Positions 1-12,079 of a DNA stretch of 64,000 bases are shown piece by piece. Positions within the stretch are counted from its first letter, which is position 1, and each line of letters begins with the position of its first letter. This DNA is from Ciona savignyi (Eukaryota; Chordata; Ascidiacea; Phlebobranchia; Cionidae). Both the position numbers and the translations under genes were made by a program. The stretch spans positions 436,696-500,695 of the forward strand of contig CH003028.1 in NCBI GenBank assembly GCA_000149265.1, in the 5' to 3' direction. The notes under the pieces were generated by a model. The model was not told where the DNA came from. It did not search any database and saw only the letters and a program-made list of their open reading frames with translations.

Positions 1-143
1 TTATTTACGTTATTCTTTTGGTGTTATTTCAGTTTTTTTTATAGATTACTAGGTTAGGAGAAATGTAGGTATTGTTTCGACCATGCTAAAGGAATGTGTT
101 ACGACTATGCAATCTGGTTGCTGTTTAAAAAACGCCACCACAA

Positions 144-2254
144 ATGCTAACTAGAAAGCGAAAGGCTCGACTACTTTGTTTGTTAATAATTTTTAGTGCA
201 ATAAGCCTAACTGTCCTGCAATCGAACCTAAATAAGCTAATACACCATGTGAAGCAATGGCAATATCCGTGGGAAGTATCAGTAGAGGGGGATATTGACA
301 CCTGTCTGCGTATCGTGTCGCTACTCGTCGAACCTTCCTCTACTGACATAAAAGAGCTTCCATGGCCTACTCCGAGTTTTGTTGCCCTACTTACTGGAAA
401 TGATAATCCGAGCAAACAAGATTTGAAAAGAAAACTATGCACTCGTTATACTGAGAACATCAAGGATACAAAAATAAAGACGGAACTCCGGGGAAATTCC
501 CATGAAGATTCGCCAAACTTAATCAGCACCGCCCAGTCTTTTTTTACAGTAAAGGACGTACGGTATTTGCTGGGTGACGTCATCACGCTGCGCATTGAGG
601 CGCGTGATCGTAGTGGCACCAGTTTAGTGAATGGCAGGGGCGATTTCTTTAAAGTTAGGGCTTACAACACCGAGACGCGCTCTAGCATTAGCGCGAGCAA
701 AATTACGTGCTACAACAATGGCACATACGATGCGACAATCGAAGCATTTCGCACTGGGCCTCTTAAATTTCAAGTATTATTTGGAAATTCAGGACATTTT
801 ATAGACCTTGTAAAAAAATTAACCTCACAACGACGAACCCCTAGTATGGACATAACTGCTACGTTTTCGGACGGTTACCTTACAGAAGCGACAGCCTGCC
901 AAATGTATTCAACTGATTTTGATAGCGACAAAAAACTATGCAATTTTACAAACAAGAACGGAGAGACATGGTTTTGCCAGGCACCAAAAGCCCAATTAAT
1001 GTGCCACCAGTTGGCCGATATGTACACTGTGAGGCGAAAGAATGCATTGGATATATTTAAATTCTTTCCAGAAGAGGACCGGTAACAATATATTATCTAG
1101 GCGTTACAAAAAAAAACAATATTGAACTGGTTATTTATTTTACAGAGGCTCTACCACGCGATCAGAAATACAAGGGACACCAGCCATGATTAATGTAGAA
1201 CCGAATAGAAACAGCGCATATCAAGGTAAGCTTTAAATTCAAGTACAGTTTTATCTTTATAAAAGCGCATTCCTGATCGATAGTACGACAATCAGCACTA
1301 TTTTTGTTATTAAATTCAGTTTCTTGTGTACAATAGCCGAATTTCCGTTTGTGTAATATGATGCCTTCCTCCATAACTAATGGATATTTCGGTCTGTTCT
1401 TAGAATATAAATAATGCCTCTGTTTGTGTATAGTTGCGCGACATCAACAACTGAAAGAATGCAGTTCGGGTATTTCCGGGGCACGGTCTGCTGGTTTCTG
1501 GATTAGTAATCTCTGGTTTTCAACTGATTGTCGCAACCTACATTTTTCACGTGACCTAGTTTTAGCGGTGCAGTGTTTAACGGACCGGACGTTTTACTTT
1601 CTCGGCGACTCGACCGCTCGACAGTGGTTTGAATATTTCCTTAAGACGAGCCACAGCAACGGTTGCTGGACTGGCGGACAGTTCAAAAACTACCCAATCA
1701 CAGCACGAGAAGTGGGGAATTTTTATGACGTATGGGAGCCACGAAAGAGCAGAATCGAGAAAACAAACACCACCTTTTATTACAGGGCGCACGGCCCGCC
1801 GCTTCAAAATGGAGCCATGGCGAAATCCATGCGCTACATCTCAAACGAACTCGACCAAATCGAAATATGCGCGGACAGAGGCAAAAAAGTAGCTGTTGTC
1901 ATTGCGATTGGACCACATTTTCTTTTATATCATCCCTCTGTGTTTGCTGAGAGACTGTCGATTATTCGGCAAGCAGCTGAGCGGCTATTAATAAGAAATC
2001 CCGAAGCGACCGTAATCGTAAAAGGTACAAGCACCTTTGACCGTGGCGAAGGAGTTGGAGAATGCTGTTTAACTGACTGGCTCAGTTTTCGTTTAAACGC
2101 GGTGGCAAAAGATGTTTTAAAAAACAGCGGCGTCATTTACTTAGACGTTTGGGAGATGACGCTCAGTCACGACAGCGCTGATTTAATTCACCCTGTCGAC
2201 GAAGTCATTACACAAGAAATCGATTTGGCATTGTCCTACTCTTGTTCTCCGTAA
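144..2254 (+). CDS. NXPE-family protein (neurexophilin and PC-esterase domain), 3 exons
   Basis: Exons 144-1081, 1146-1225 and 1434-2254; donors GTAACA and GTAAGC, acceptors TTTTACAG and GTGTATAG; phases agree and the total is 1839 nt (612 aa). The N-terminus is a short basic stretch followed by a hydrophobic helix (about residues 10-25), as in a type II Golgi signal anchor. Residues ~135-235 look like the neurexophilin/Ig-like filamin region of NXPE proteins. The third exon holds the PC-esterase (GDSL/SGNH-like) domain: the nucleophile block FLGDSTARQWF (Ser at ~399), an IAIGPHF block, and the terminal DLIHP motif (Asp ~589, His ~592). The catalytic triad therefore appears intact. Family members are predicted to act on secreted glycans or glycoproteins in the secretory pathway; the substrate is unknown. 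Acceptor-like sequences at 20-42 suggest a 5'UTR intron. The exact NXPE paralogue cannot be assigned. Confidence 0.88.
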
Positions 2255-2732
2255 GCATAACGTGTATTGTGGATATAAATTGATCTTTAAATTATACTGG
2301 CGATTTGTTTTGTGTTTTAGTTGATACAAGTATTTTAAAACGAAAAGAACAAAAGCCGTTTTAGTTTAATCGGAGCGCGGAAGGAGAAAAAAGAGAGCAG
2401 TGCGCTACATTACAAAAGGACGTCCAGAATGTTCCTTGTTTGTAGTAATCTTCCGTTAAAGAGTGGACGACTTCTCCGCGCCTTTCCGTTTACTTTTTTA
2501 TTTATCATTGCTCTCCTTGTCGTCTCACAGCCAAGCAACAGGAGAGGTTTTTTGAAAAAAATATTAATTTAAAATCTAAGGGGATTTCTCTTCGCGTCAA
2601 ACTTAAAGGATTCAGTCTTTGTCCACAGTTCAGAGTACGCTACACAAACACTGACACGCTACATACCTACTATCGCACACCACACACTCACAAAGCTGTC
2701 CAGTAGGCCTACACAACTTAAGTACAAAATTC
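2255..2732. other. Intergenic, no gene seen
   Basis: This is the 3' flank of the NXPE gene. It has no coding ORF of note and no clear repeat apart from purine- and pyrimidine-rich stretches near 2370-2500. Confidence 0.5.
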
Positions 2733-3982
2733 TCATCTATATAATTATTTGTAAATAGTGTTATAATTATTTTTATCTATAATTATTTGTTTTTATCATA
2801 TAGCTCTTTTCGAGCAGCGTAATACTTATTTTAGTTAGCTTACAGTGTTACTTTTCTGAGACGTAATGTTTGATTAGGTCAAAATAGTTTACAGAGCACA
2901 CAATCTAGTTTATAATAAAATTAGATTTAATGATAAACGTATTGATAAGATGGGTTCGGGGGGTGAACACATATTGACAGTGCCCCAAATGTGAATAAAA
3001 TAAAGTCCCCAAGCACAATTAATATATATTTTATATGATTGATCATTTTTTACGAGCAAAAATAGATTTACCCTTAAGTCAACAAACCAAGCTTTCTAAC
3101 CATGTTTAAATAAAAAGTATATACTCTTGTTAGATTCGTGCGTTTCTGGACAGTGCTATATAAAGTTTTCAACCCAATAAGGGGAAAAAAATCGCTCTTT
3201 AAAGAATTCCTACGGAATATATTCCATACTAGCCGCAGGTTATCTGGCAGGGTCCAGCAAATTACGAACAGACAGGTTGTATATGGTCCAACGTAGCATT
3301 ATTCAGCTTGCTTGTTTTCTGTCCAAACCACGATATAAGTTGTATGGGTATAAATTTTCGTTTAAAGTATTAAATGTACTATCTACATCCTCTATAATGC
3401 GCAAAACAAGCCACATATACCTTAAACTCACCATCCGAATTGGTTATGTCATTCTGAATCTCTAGCGTCCCTGCCAAGAATGACACCTGATATATCAGCG
3501 TAAAGGCATGCAAATTAATTTTTGTAGAGCTACCTTAGAGTGCTTTTTGTACCACCGTGCACAATGAAACTCATGTATTTTTCTTGTATTGGGTACACCT
3601 ATATTAAGCCCGAATTCCTTTTTTACTATCTGTGCCTACGTCACTTGCCGATTGCTTTTTTACACCAGTTAAACGGATAGGCAGGTCATTGACTGATAGA
3701 TTTGCGTTCTGGGAGACGCACTGAAAAACCTATCGCTGGCCACTTCATTAGTCAATTCTACAGTAATTTTACTCGTAAACTTAGGAAATGTCAACCACGT
3801 GTTAGACATTACTATTTTTATGTACGCTCTATGTTTTAGCATGCAGAAACGATTGGGTTCTGTGGTTACCTAATCACACCTATGGTATATTTGATAGTTA
3901 CAAAGTGTATAACGTTAGTTTTTTGGCAATCAGAAACTCATGGGTTTTCTAGATACCTAAATCTAAACTTAATATTATTGGC
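2733..3982. repeat. Duplicated non-coding block, copy 1 (parts A and B joined)
   Basis: Part A (2733-2957) reappears with few changes at 3983-4202. Part B (about 2965-3982) reappears at 5409-6282 and, after the LINE, at about 12080-12262. In this copy A runs straight into B. The block has no credible gene; the short ORF at 3277 and its counterpart at 5646 are simply the same repeat sequence read in both copies. It may be a segmental duplication or an old non-autonomous element. Confidence 0.75.
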
Positions 3983-4202
3983 TCATCTATAATTGTTTGT
4001 AAATAGTGTTATAATTATTTTTATCTCTAATTATTTTTTCTTATCATACAGCTCTTTTCGAGCAGCGTAATACTTATTTCAGTTAGCTTACAATGTTACT
4101 TTTCTGAAAGGTAATGTTTGATTAGGTCAAAATAGTTTACAGAGCACACAATCTAGTTTATAATAAAATTTGTAAACGTATTGATAAGATGGGTTCGGGG
4201 GA

Positions 4203-5408
4203 TTTATTGGAACTTAAATAAACACATGTTAGCTATATTAATATGTTGGTTATCTAGTAACTGTCAATAATACATTTACCCACTCTGGTCGATGGCGCAC
4301 AGACAATACCCAACTGGAAAAGTTTGATTTTATTTCTTTCAATGCATTCTCATAAAATACCTTCGTTTTAAAAAATGTATAAATAAACTTTGATATACCA
4401 GCAACCGTGCTCTAACCTGTAAAATACTAGTTATATCACTTGAGCATTTGCTATCGTGTTCTTAGTTAAGTGTCAGTCCTTCGTTATAGTGAAAAATAAA
4501 TTAATATACCAGAAAAAAAACCTGTGATGAAGTCAGCTATTAAGACTCTCAATTATCTGAATACCCACCATATGTCGGGCATAGTTGGCTTTGTCTTCAC
4601 TACCACGATTTGGCTTTAGTAGCACTTCCATCATTTGCATTTACAAACGTGTCAGCATGTCAATATTCATCGGATAGTGACAAATTTAATATGGTTAAAC
4701 AGAAATGTATACCAAAATAAAGGATATTTCTGAATATTCGCATGTTTGAAGTTTGATTATACATTATTGTAAAAAGCGGTAATTCAATCGCAGAAAAGGA
4801 CAGTATTAATCAACACTTAGCCGTATGAACCAATGGGTTGGACCACGAAAGTGAATTATTATAGTCGATATCGCTTCGTGGCGATCATGATACTCCAAAA
4901 TACTATAAAAGACTAAAATTAAAGAAAAGTTTCAATTATACACAACACAGTGCAATAGCTTCTGTAGCCCGACAGTGGGCGCGACGTAATCTGACGATTA
5001 CTGGTATGAGAACGCTTCTTTATAATTTTTTTATGTGTCGAATTCTTACAGCAGATCATTTTAGTTAACCTGTTAATGTAGCGTTAACCAACTGACGATA
5101 CGGCCTTGCGCTTCTTAACGTCTTTGCCGAATAATTTGATGATTAGCGGTGTGATAGCACTTCTTGCGTTTCCCATTTATGATGATAATCATGAATATCT
5201 TATCTTACCCTATATCGTGAGCCAATAGGATGTATCCAAAAGCGTAAAAAGGTGGTAAAAATAATTACCTGGGGACAATATTCGACGAAGAATAGATTAA
5301 AAATTCTTTGTTCTAAGTGTTTTATCAGCGTCTAAACGGTTTTAATAGGAATACTTAATTTAAATTAAACTAGAGGCGTCAACCAAGTGTCAGCCACCAC
5401 CATTTGTA
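4203..5408. other. 1.2 kb found only in copy 2; degraded SINE piece inside
   Basis: No gene is visible. At 4935-5030 there is a plus-strand fragment of the tRNA-headed SINE, its internal part reading from TACACAACACAGTGCAATAG through CGATTACTGG. Otherwise the stretch is AT-rich sequence that I cannot classify. Confidence 0.45.
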
Positions 5409-6272
5409 AAACACATATTGACCGTGCTCCAAATGTGAATAAAAAGCAGAGTCCCCAAGCACAATTAATATATATTTTATATAGTTTATAAAATTGCGAG
5501 CAGAAATGGATTGACCCTTAAGTCAACAAACCAAACTTTCTAACCATGTTTAATTGGAAAGTATATACTCTTGTTAGAATCGTGCATTTCTGGACAGTTC
5601 TATATTAAGTTTCCAACCCAATAAGGAAAATCGTTCTTTAAGGAATTGCTGCGGAATATACTCCACACTAGCCGCAGATCATCTGGCAGGGACCAGCAAA
5701 TTACGACCAACAGGTTGTATCCGGCCCACCGTAGCATTATTTGGCTTGCTTGTTTACTCTCCAAACCACAATATAGGTTGTATGGGTATAAATTTTCGTT
5801 TAAAGTATTAAAAACAAACGAATCGTCGACTAAAATGAATACCGTAACTTCCCATGTACTATATCTGCATCCTAGTATAATGCGCAAAACGAGCCACATA
5901 TACCTTAAACTCACCCATCCGAATTGTTTATGTCATTCTGAATCTCGAAATGACACCTGATATATCAGCGTAAAGGCATGCAAATTAATTTTTGTATAGC
6001 TACCTTAGAGTGCTTTTGTGCCACCGTGCACAATGAAACTCATGTACTTTTCTTTTATTGGGTACACCTATATTAAGCCCGAATTCCTTTTTTACTACCC
6101 GTGCCAACGTCACTTGCCGATTGCTTTATTACGTCAGTGAAACGGATAGGCAGGTCATTGACTGATAGATTTGCGTTCTGTGAGACGCACTGACTAAAAA
6201 ACCGCCGGCCATTTCATTAGTTCATGCTACAGTAATTTTACTCGTAAACTTAGGAAATGTCAACCACGTCTT

Positions 6273-6277
6273 AGGAA

Positions 6278-6282
<5 letters not shown>
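6273..6282. repeat. LINE target-site duplication, left copy
   Basis: AGGAATTACT lies directly before the poly-T run that is the minus-strand element's poly(A) tail. The same ten bases occur at 12070-12079. Confidence 0.8.
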
Positions 6283-6312
<30 letters not shown>

Positions 6313-6367
6313 TAATAGAAGGTTAACGGGCAACGATACAAACATACAGCAATATATTTAATACACT

Positions 6368-9300
6368 TCACTCTGGAATGGTAGTCCATTTACGGTAATG
6401 AGATTCTACTTTGTTTCCTTTTTTTGCTATTATCATTTCCCTTTTCCTTAGGGCTTCCACTTCACTAATGAGTAAGTGAATCGTGGGCACTGTATCCGTT
6501 GTTTTTCCTCTGTATATACAAAATCTTGCACATAATAAAATACAGTTAATAACACATTTGTTACCAATGCCAAAGAAACAATTTTGTGGGGTTAGGTTAA
6601 ATGATCTACGAAACACCGCGCTTAACCAGTTTTCGACATTATTCCAATAAGCTTTGATTTTGGGGCAAAAATAGAATAGGTGGGTTATTGTTTCCGGTTC
6701 GATCTTGCAAAATCCACATCGATTAGTGTCCTTAAATCCCATACGATGTAATTTATCATTGGTTACTATAGCTCTGTTATTTAGTTTTATTTGAAAGGAG
6801 CGGTATCGAGTTTCTAAGGTACAGAAATAATTATCATGGTAAATTTGTCCCCAGTTTTCGATAGTGATATCGAGGGAGCGCGTCCAGCTTTCCTACGGTT
6901 TAATGGAGGTTGTTGCGCTAGCTGCGATAACATCGTTATATATTGATTTCGTTGTTTGGTAATCTTTTAAGTTTTCGATCAAGTCAAACAATTTGGTGGA
7001 ATAATCGGTCTTACTTGGGCTTTGTGGATCGCCTTTATCCCAAGCTTTCGGCACGGCACAGATTAATTTGTTGAACTCTGTAAAATTGTCTAAGGTATCG
7101 GTTATCGAATAAGCTTCCCGTAATTCGTTGAAGCTCTTATAGTTACCCTCGATGTTAATAATTTGTGAGTAGTTGGTAATCCCGGCCTTCGCCAAGTCCA
7201 CAATAAAGAATGTTCTATTGCGCGATTTGATCTTTGGGTTCAACCAGAGGTAGCGAGGGTCGTTAATGCGATCAAGGCGAGTTCCGCTGGAGTATACACG
7301 TCTAACAGCTACTGCCGTGGTCCGAAGCGCGCGCAAGGGGAATAGCCGGACGATGTCGTTGGACATTTCCCGTAACTTGGACTGCAGCGTTGCTGCTAAT
7401 GCCGCTTTACTAAAATATACATTTCCACGTCTTTCCAGGCTGCATGGTAGTCCGAGTCTAGTAAGTTTATTATCCATTTGGCTTGCAATGCCAAGATATA
7501 GGCGTCAATATCAAGCATTTTTGCCCCTCCCTCACCAATGTCTCTACATAGCGTTGTTCTCTTGATGCGTTCCCAATTGGACCCCCATATAAAGTAAAAA
7601 ATGCTTTGTTTAAGTTTTTTTAAGAAGTCCCTAGGTGGCGGCGTAGGTATTACACTTAGTTTGTACGTCAGTGTCGGTATGACTAAGGATTTAATCACTG
7701 TTACTTTTCCGAGTAGCGTCAAGGTTCGAGAGGCCCAAATATTTAATAGCGTTTTAATTTTATTTAAAGGTTCCGTCATATTAATATTAAAAATATCTCG
7801 ACCATTGTTATTTCGACCAATGGGAAATACAATGCCAAGATATTTTATCGTGTCATTAGGCCACGGCAATTCCTTTATTTAGAAGGGGTTTTGAATCGCA
7901 CGACCGTTTACTGCCAATGTAAAACGCGTTAGATTTCTGTAGGTTTATTACGCAGCCGGACATTTTTCCGTAGTTTTCCAGGATTTTATATGATAAGTTA
8001 AAGCTTTTAGCCTCCCCGTCCAGCGTTATCATGGTATCGTCCGCCAACATGGAAATTTTTATCTCCTTCTCCTTGACTATTATGCCGGGAATTTGTGCCG
8101 AGCGAATTTCCACCGCTAATATTTCGATTGCCAAAACGAATAATGTAGGTGACAAAGGATCACCTTGACGAACGCCACGTTGAGATTTAAATTGTTTGGA
8201 AACGTGATTATTGTTAATAATAGAACAGCTTGGGTCGGTATAAAAGGTTCTAATCCAATTTTGAATATGTTGACCGAATCCCCATCGTTTTAACATTTGG
8301 TTGACAAACGTCCAGCTTAGCGTATCGAATGCTTTATAGAAGTCCACGTTAAATATTGCCCCAGGTATGCTTTCAGCGTCACAATAATCGATTAAGTTAA
8401 ATAAAAGTCGAATGTTATTGCCTATATACCTGCCTTTCATGAACCCATTTTGATCGGGATGTATCAAAGAGGGAAGGAGGCTCTTGATTCTGGTATTTAT
8501 AACTTTTGATATTATTTTATAATCGACGTTCAAAAGAGTGATTGGGCGGTAGTTGGTCGCTAGCAATAAATTCTTGTTAGGTTTAGGAATTAATGTTATT
8601 ACCCCGTGCTTTTGCGTTTCCGACAGATATCCGTTTCTTTCTGTTAAATGGAGCGCGTCCATAAAATAAGACTTTATGTCAACCCAAAACAGTTTGTAAA
8701 ATTCGGCGGGAAAACCGTCGCTACCAGGCGATTTATTGTTTGGCATCGTATCCAGGGCTTTACGACATTCTACTTCAGTTATGGCATATTCTATGCTCTT
8801 CGATGTATTTTCATCTAAACATGGTATGTCCAGTGAGGACAAATGTGAAGATATATCCTCGACAGGTGTTAGCGTCGCGCATTTTTTATATAGACTTTCA
8901 TAAAATGTAGCCAGTTCGTTTACGATTTTTGCTTGATCTGTTAAAATAGAGCCATTGCTCTCAAGTCGATAGATGGCTTTTTTTTCTGCATTTCGTTTTT
9001 CGAGATTTAAAAAGTATTTAGTACACTTTTCACCCTGCTCCACCCATTTTACGCGACTTCGAATTATTGCACCCTTGGACCGGCGTTCTACAAGATCGTT
9101 AAGTTCACATTTTAACTTATATAACGTTTCTACATTTGATTGTGCAACTATTGACGAGTCGGCGAGAACGGTCTCGGCCATTTTTATTTCATTTTCGATA
9201 CGTCGTTGTTCCTTCTGCGCCGATCGCTTTAGTCGGGCGCTGAAGTTTATACATGTGCCCCTGAGCGTGCATTTTAGAGCATCCCATCTCACATGAGCAT

Positions 9301-10668
9301 TCACGTGGTCAGGTGGATTATTGATGCCATAATCAAGATCGCCTGTTTAACGGTTGTAATAAAAGCGTTCTTATCCAGCAAAGAGGTGTTTAGCTTCCAA
9401 ATTCCTCTGCCGCGATCACTGGTGTCGAGGGCCAGTTTCATGTATACGATATTGTGATCTGACTTTATGCTAGGGACAATATTGCAATTTTTTATTTTTT
9501 GTTATATTATTTTTAGAAGTTAGAAGGTAATCTATCCTGCTCGCTGAATACGGGTTCGCTTGAAAACGGATGAACCGCTTCAACTGCGGGTTTCGAGATC
9601 GAAATACGTCCACCAACCCGAGTGTTTGCAGATGCGCACGGACCACATTAGTAGCTGTTGGCTTATTGGTTGCTCCAGGTCGATGGCGGTCTAAGGTAGC
9701 GTCCATAATTATATTGAGATCTCCACCAATTATAACTTCATTTATACCGGCGAGTAAGACGATATTTTGAAACAAATCTCGAAAAAACTGTGGGTCGTCA
9801 TTATTAGGCGCGTACACATTAACAAGTACAAACGTCGTCGCGCTGAATCCGACCTCCGCTATGACAAAACGACTGAAATCGCGAACAATATTATTTCATA
9901 ATTATTGGTCACTTGGCCGGCTAGCATTTTTTTATTTGTACTTTGCGGTTACCATAATTCGCATTTACGTTTAATTTAACTTTGAACAATCTAAACCAGT
10001 CGCATTCAGTCTACAAGGTTGTGGTGTTAGCAACTGTATTTCGGTAATTGATTTTTTATGTTATTTTTCAGTGGCAAAACAAATTTAAGTTATTAAACAA
10101 TTCTATACTGCGTACTGAACAAAAGATTGTGTAAAACGGGCTGTGAATATTCAGTAAGTGTTTTGCATTATAATTCGCCTTTTTTCAATCTTATTCAAAT
10201 TTATTATTGTTTACAGAAAACGTTACTAAACAGAACAATAAAAAGGGGATTCAAATTAAAACGTCCTCGTCAATCCGTCAAGTATCAGTTAATGAAAATC
10301 TCTAAGCCAATCAAACAAAGACAGTACACAGGATAATATAGACGTTTGGCAATCTGGCGGCTATAACGACCATTCGGATCGATTAGGGTCTTCCCTACTT
10401 TATAAGGGGTTTTGTTGTCAAATAATATTGCCACACCTTTACTTCGATTCGTGCCATGCGCCCATATTATTTTTGAGCCCCACTCTAATTCCCGACGTTT
10501 TTGGATTTCGGTTGAACAATGCGTTTCTTGCAATAATATTATATTAAAGCGTTTTTGTCGGATAAAGTTAAGGACGGCATTTCGTTTATCGTTGTGTCTA
10601 ATTCCAGCTACATTATAAGTTGCGACACTTAAAGCCATTATAAAAAGATTAAGTAGTCTTGACACCAT
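6368..10668 (-). pseudogene. LINE ORF2 (endonuclease plus reverse transcriptase), frameshifted
   Basis: Pieces in order: endonuclease N-terminus 10668 to about 10340 (ATYNVAGIRHN, LLQETHCS); endonuclease C-terminus about 9889-9470 (GGDLNIIMD, SRIDYLL); linker and RT 9304-7856 (FNVDFYKAFDTLSW, GVRQGDPLSP, catalytic box as MLADDT instead of FADD); RT thumb and beyond 7869-7396; 7477-6893; C-terminal Cys/His motif 6742-6368 (CGFCKIEPETITHLFYFC). Frame changes fall near 9480, 9310, 7860, 7470 and 6890. The endonuclease is also split by about 450 bp of unrelated sequence. Confidence 0.88.
9890..10338. mobile_element. ~450-bp insertion inside the LINE endonuclease
   Basis: The endonuclease reading stops at RQIAKRLYY (about 10338) and resumes at VRDFSRFVIAEVG (about 9889). 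The sequence between has no similarity to endonuclease. Both borders share ATATT, which could be a short target duplication. No terminal inverted repeat is evident and the element type is unknown. Confidence 0.55.
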
Positions 10669-10782
10669 TCTTCACATTGTAGTCATATTCGAAGCCACAT
10701 GTACATTTAAACGGTTGTTCTGGGGATATTTCTGTAACGTATTTTTTATCACAGTTGCAATGAATGTATCTGTGCTTACATT

Positions 10783-12030
10783 TTAAATTTTCACAGGGTT
10801 AAGCTCTTTGTTTAAAAAATAATTGAAGCGGCTACAATGGCAATCCGCACAATACCTTTCACAGTTCGGGCATTGTAGTGTTCCATCGGCGATCTGCATT
10901 GTAGGTTGGAAAGTCGTGCAACATGGCAACAGTCTCATTCCTTCTCGGCACGCGGGACAGACTGCAGACTTGTCGGTGCTGGAGACTAAGAAGAATTCGT
11001 CTTGGGTGCAGCATGTCTTTATCACGTTAAATTCGTTTTTGCATCCCCAGCATAGGTATTTGGTGCTTTCTTCTGCAACCAGACCCTCCTTGTTGCAAGT
11101 TTTGCACCACACGCTTATCTTGTTGTCACTTAGGCTTATAGATTTTATTTTTGAATGACTAACTTCTTCCGGGCTTGACAGTGGTCTTTTATTTCCAGAT
11201 GTTGCTGTTGTTTTTTTATTGCTATTTGCTTCAAGGATATCTTCATCATATTTTGGTAGCAACGACTCCGCAGAGAGGCTGCTGGATGAGGCTAGATGCG
11301 TGGGCGTGGTGACGTCACGCGGCGTGACTTCGCGGGAAGTCGGGCCTGATTGGGCTGATTTTTTGGGTGCCTCGCCCATCACTGGGAATTCGTCGCGCCA
11401 ATGAGGACAATCCAGTCTCACGTGCCCCGTTTCGGAGCAAAAACGGCATGTTTTTTCTTGGCCAGTGTACGTTACGTATACTTCATAACCTTGAATTATT
11501 AAGTAGCTAGGTATTGGGTTGTTTTTAATGTCTTGTTTGTTCATTATTACAATTCGCATACCAGTCACCATTCCATCTTTATCTGTTTTTCTTATAATTT
11601 TATGTACACATCCGAATTCTTTCATTGCTTCTTGTATTACTTTGTTTTCCATGGGAATCGGTACCCAGCCCAGTGCGATGCCAATCTTATCGGTTTGGTA
11701 AAGTCGCACCGACTGGACTTCTTCTTGTTTTTCTAAAATTTCATGAAGCTTAAGAACTGCTTCTCTGGAGGTGCAGGTGATATCAATTATGCCTCCCTGC
11801 ATTTCGGCGATTCCAAATATATTTTTTTGAAATTTTAATTTTTTAATAATTTCTAGCGTTTTTGGGCGGTCGAGCCTGATTTTTCCTTTTATTGATAAAC
11901 AATTCGGTCTTTCCAGTTGCTTTGTGTTTTCTGTGGCTCTTGCTGCCCTCGCGTAACTTCTAATTGGCATGTTGCCACGTGGCGCTGCTTGATGCATTTT
12001 TGCCTTATCGCTCATGGCGTAGCAGAACAA
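10783..12030 (-). CDS. LINE ORF1: nucleic-acid-binding protein with CCHC knuckle and Cys-rich C-terminus
   Basis: An open 415-codon frame. Residues ~55-160 resemble the RRM-like part of Tx1-type ORF1 proteins. A CCHC zinc knuckle (CRFCSETGHVRLDCP) is at ~197-211, followed by a Ser/Thr-rich linker. The last ~110 residues are unusually rich in CxxC pairs (CKTC, CWGC, CPAC, CPNC, CADCHC), suggesting several zinc ribbons. In another frame the sequence down to ~10655 continues with more Cys pairs (CNCDKK, FKCTCGFEYDY) and runs into the ORF2 start at 10668, so the intact ancestor was probably ~45 residues longer and this copy has a frameshift near 10795. The protein would coat the element RNA. Confidence 0.8.
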   Translation of the reverse strand: MFCYAMSDKAKMHQAAPRGNMPIRSYARAARATENTKQLERPNCLSIKGKIRLDRPKTLEIIKKLKFQKNIFGIAEMQGGIIDITCTSREAVLKLHEILEKQEEVQSVRLYQTDKIGIALGWVPIPMENKVIQEAMKEFGCVHKIIRKTDKDGMVTGMRIVIMNKQDIKNNPIPSYLIIQGYEVYVTYTGQEKTCRFCSETGHVRLDCPHWRDEFPVMGEAPKKSAQSGPTSREVTPRDVTTPTHLASSSSLSAESLLPKYDEDILEANSNKKTTATSGNKRPLSSPEEVSHSKIKSISLSDNKISVWCKTCNKEGLVAEESTKYLCWGCKNEFNVIKTCCTQDEFFLVSSTDKSAVCPACREGMRLLPCCTTFQPTMQIADGTLQCPNCERYCADCHCSRFNYFLNKELNPVKI

Positions 12031-12069
12031 ACACGTCCTGCTACCACCGCTGCTGAAAGAGAATGAATG

Positions 12070-12079
12070 AGGAATTACT
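12070..12079. repeat. LINE target-site duplication, right copy
   Basis: AGGAATTACT, identical to 6273-6282, beyond the 5' end of the minus-strand LINE. Confidence 0.8.

Larger units (their letters stand above)
6283..12069 (-). mobile_element. Near full-length non-LTR retrotransposon, L1/Tx1-type, degraded
   Basis: A ~5.8-kb element lies on the minus strand. It has a 3' poly(A) tail (T run at 6282-6310), ORF1 with a CCHC zinc knuckle, and ORF2 with an AP-endonuclease, a reverse transcriptase and a C-terminal CCHC-like motif. RT block wording (YRPITLLNVDYKI, FMKGRYIGNNIR, RQGDPLSP) and the ORF1 knuckle fit the L1/Tx1 group better than CR1, L2 or RTE. A 10-bp target duplication flanks it. ORF2 is broken by several frameshifts and an insertion, so this copy cannot be autonomous. 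Confidence 0.9.

Noticed and set aside
5600..5960. Overlapping 104-aa ORFs on both strands
   Set aside because: They lie in the duplicated non-coding block. The other copy does not preserve the frames, and no domain is recognisable.
7266..9296. Plus-strand ORFs over the LINE
   Set aside because: Shadows of the minus-strand reverse transcriptase frames.
6368..12030. LINE as an active, autonomous element
   Set aside because: ORF2 has several frameshifts and an insertion in the endonuclease, and the catalytic box reads LADD.
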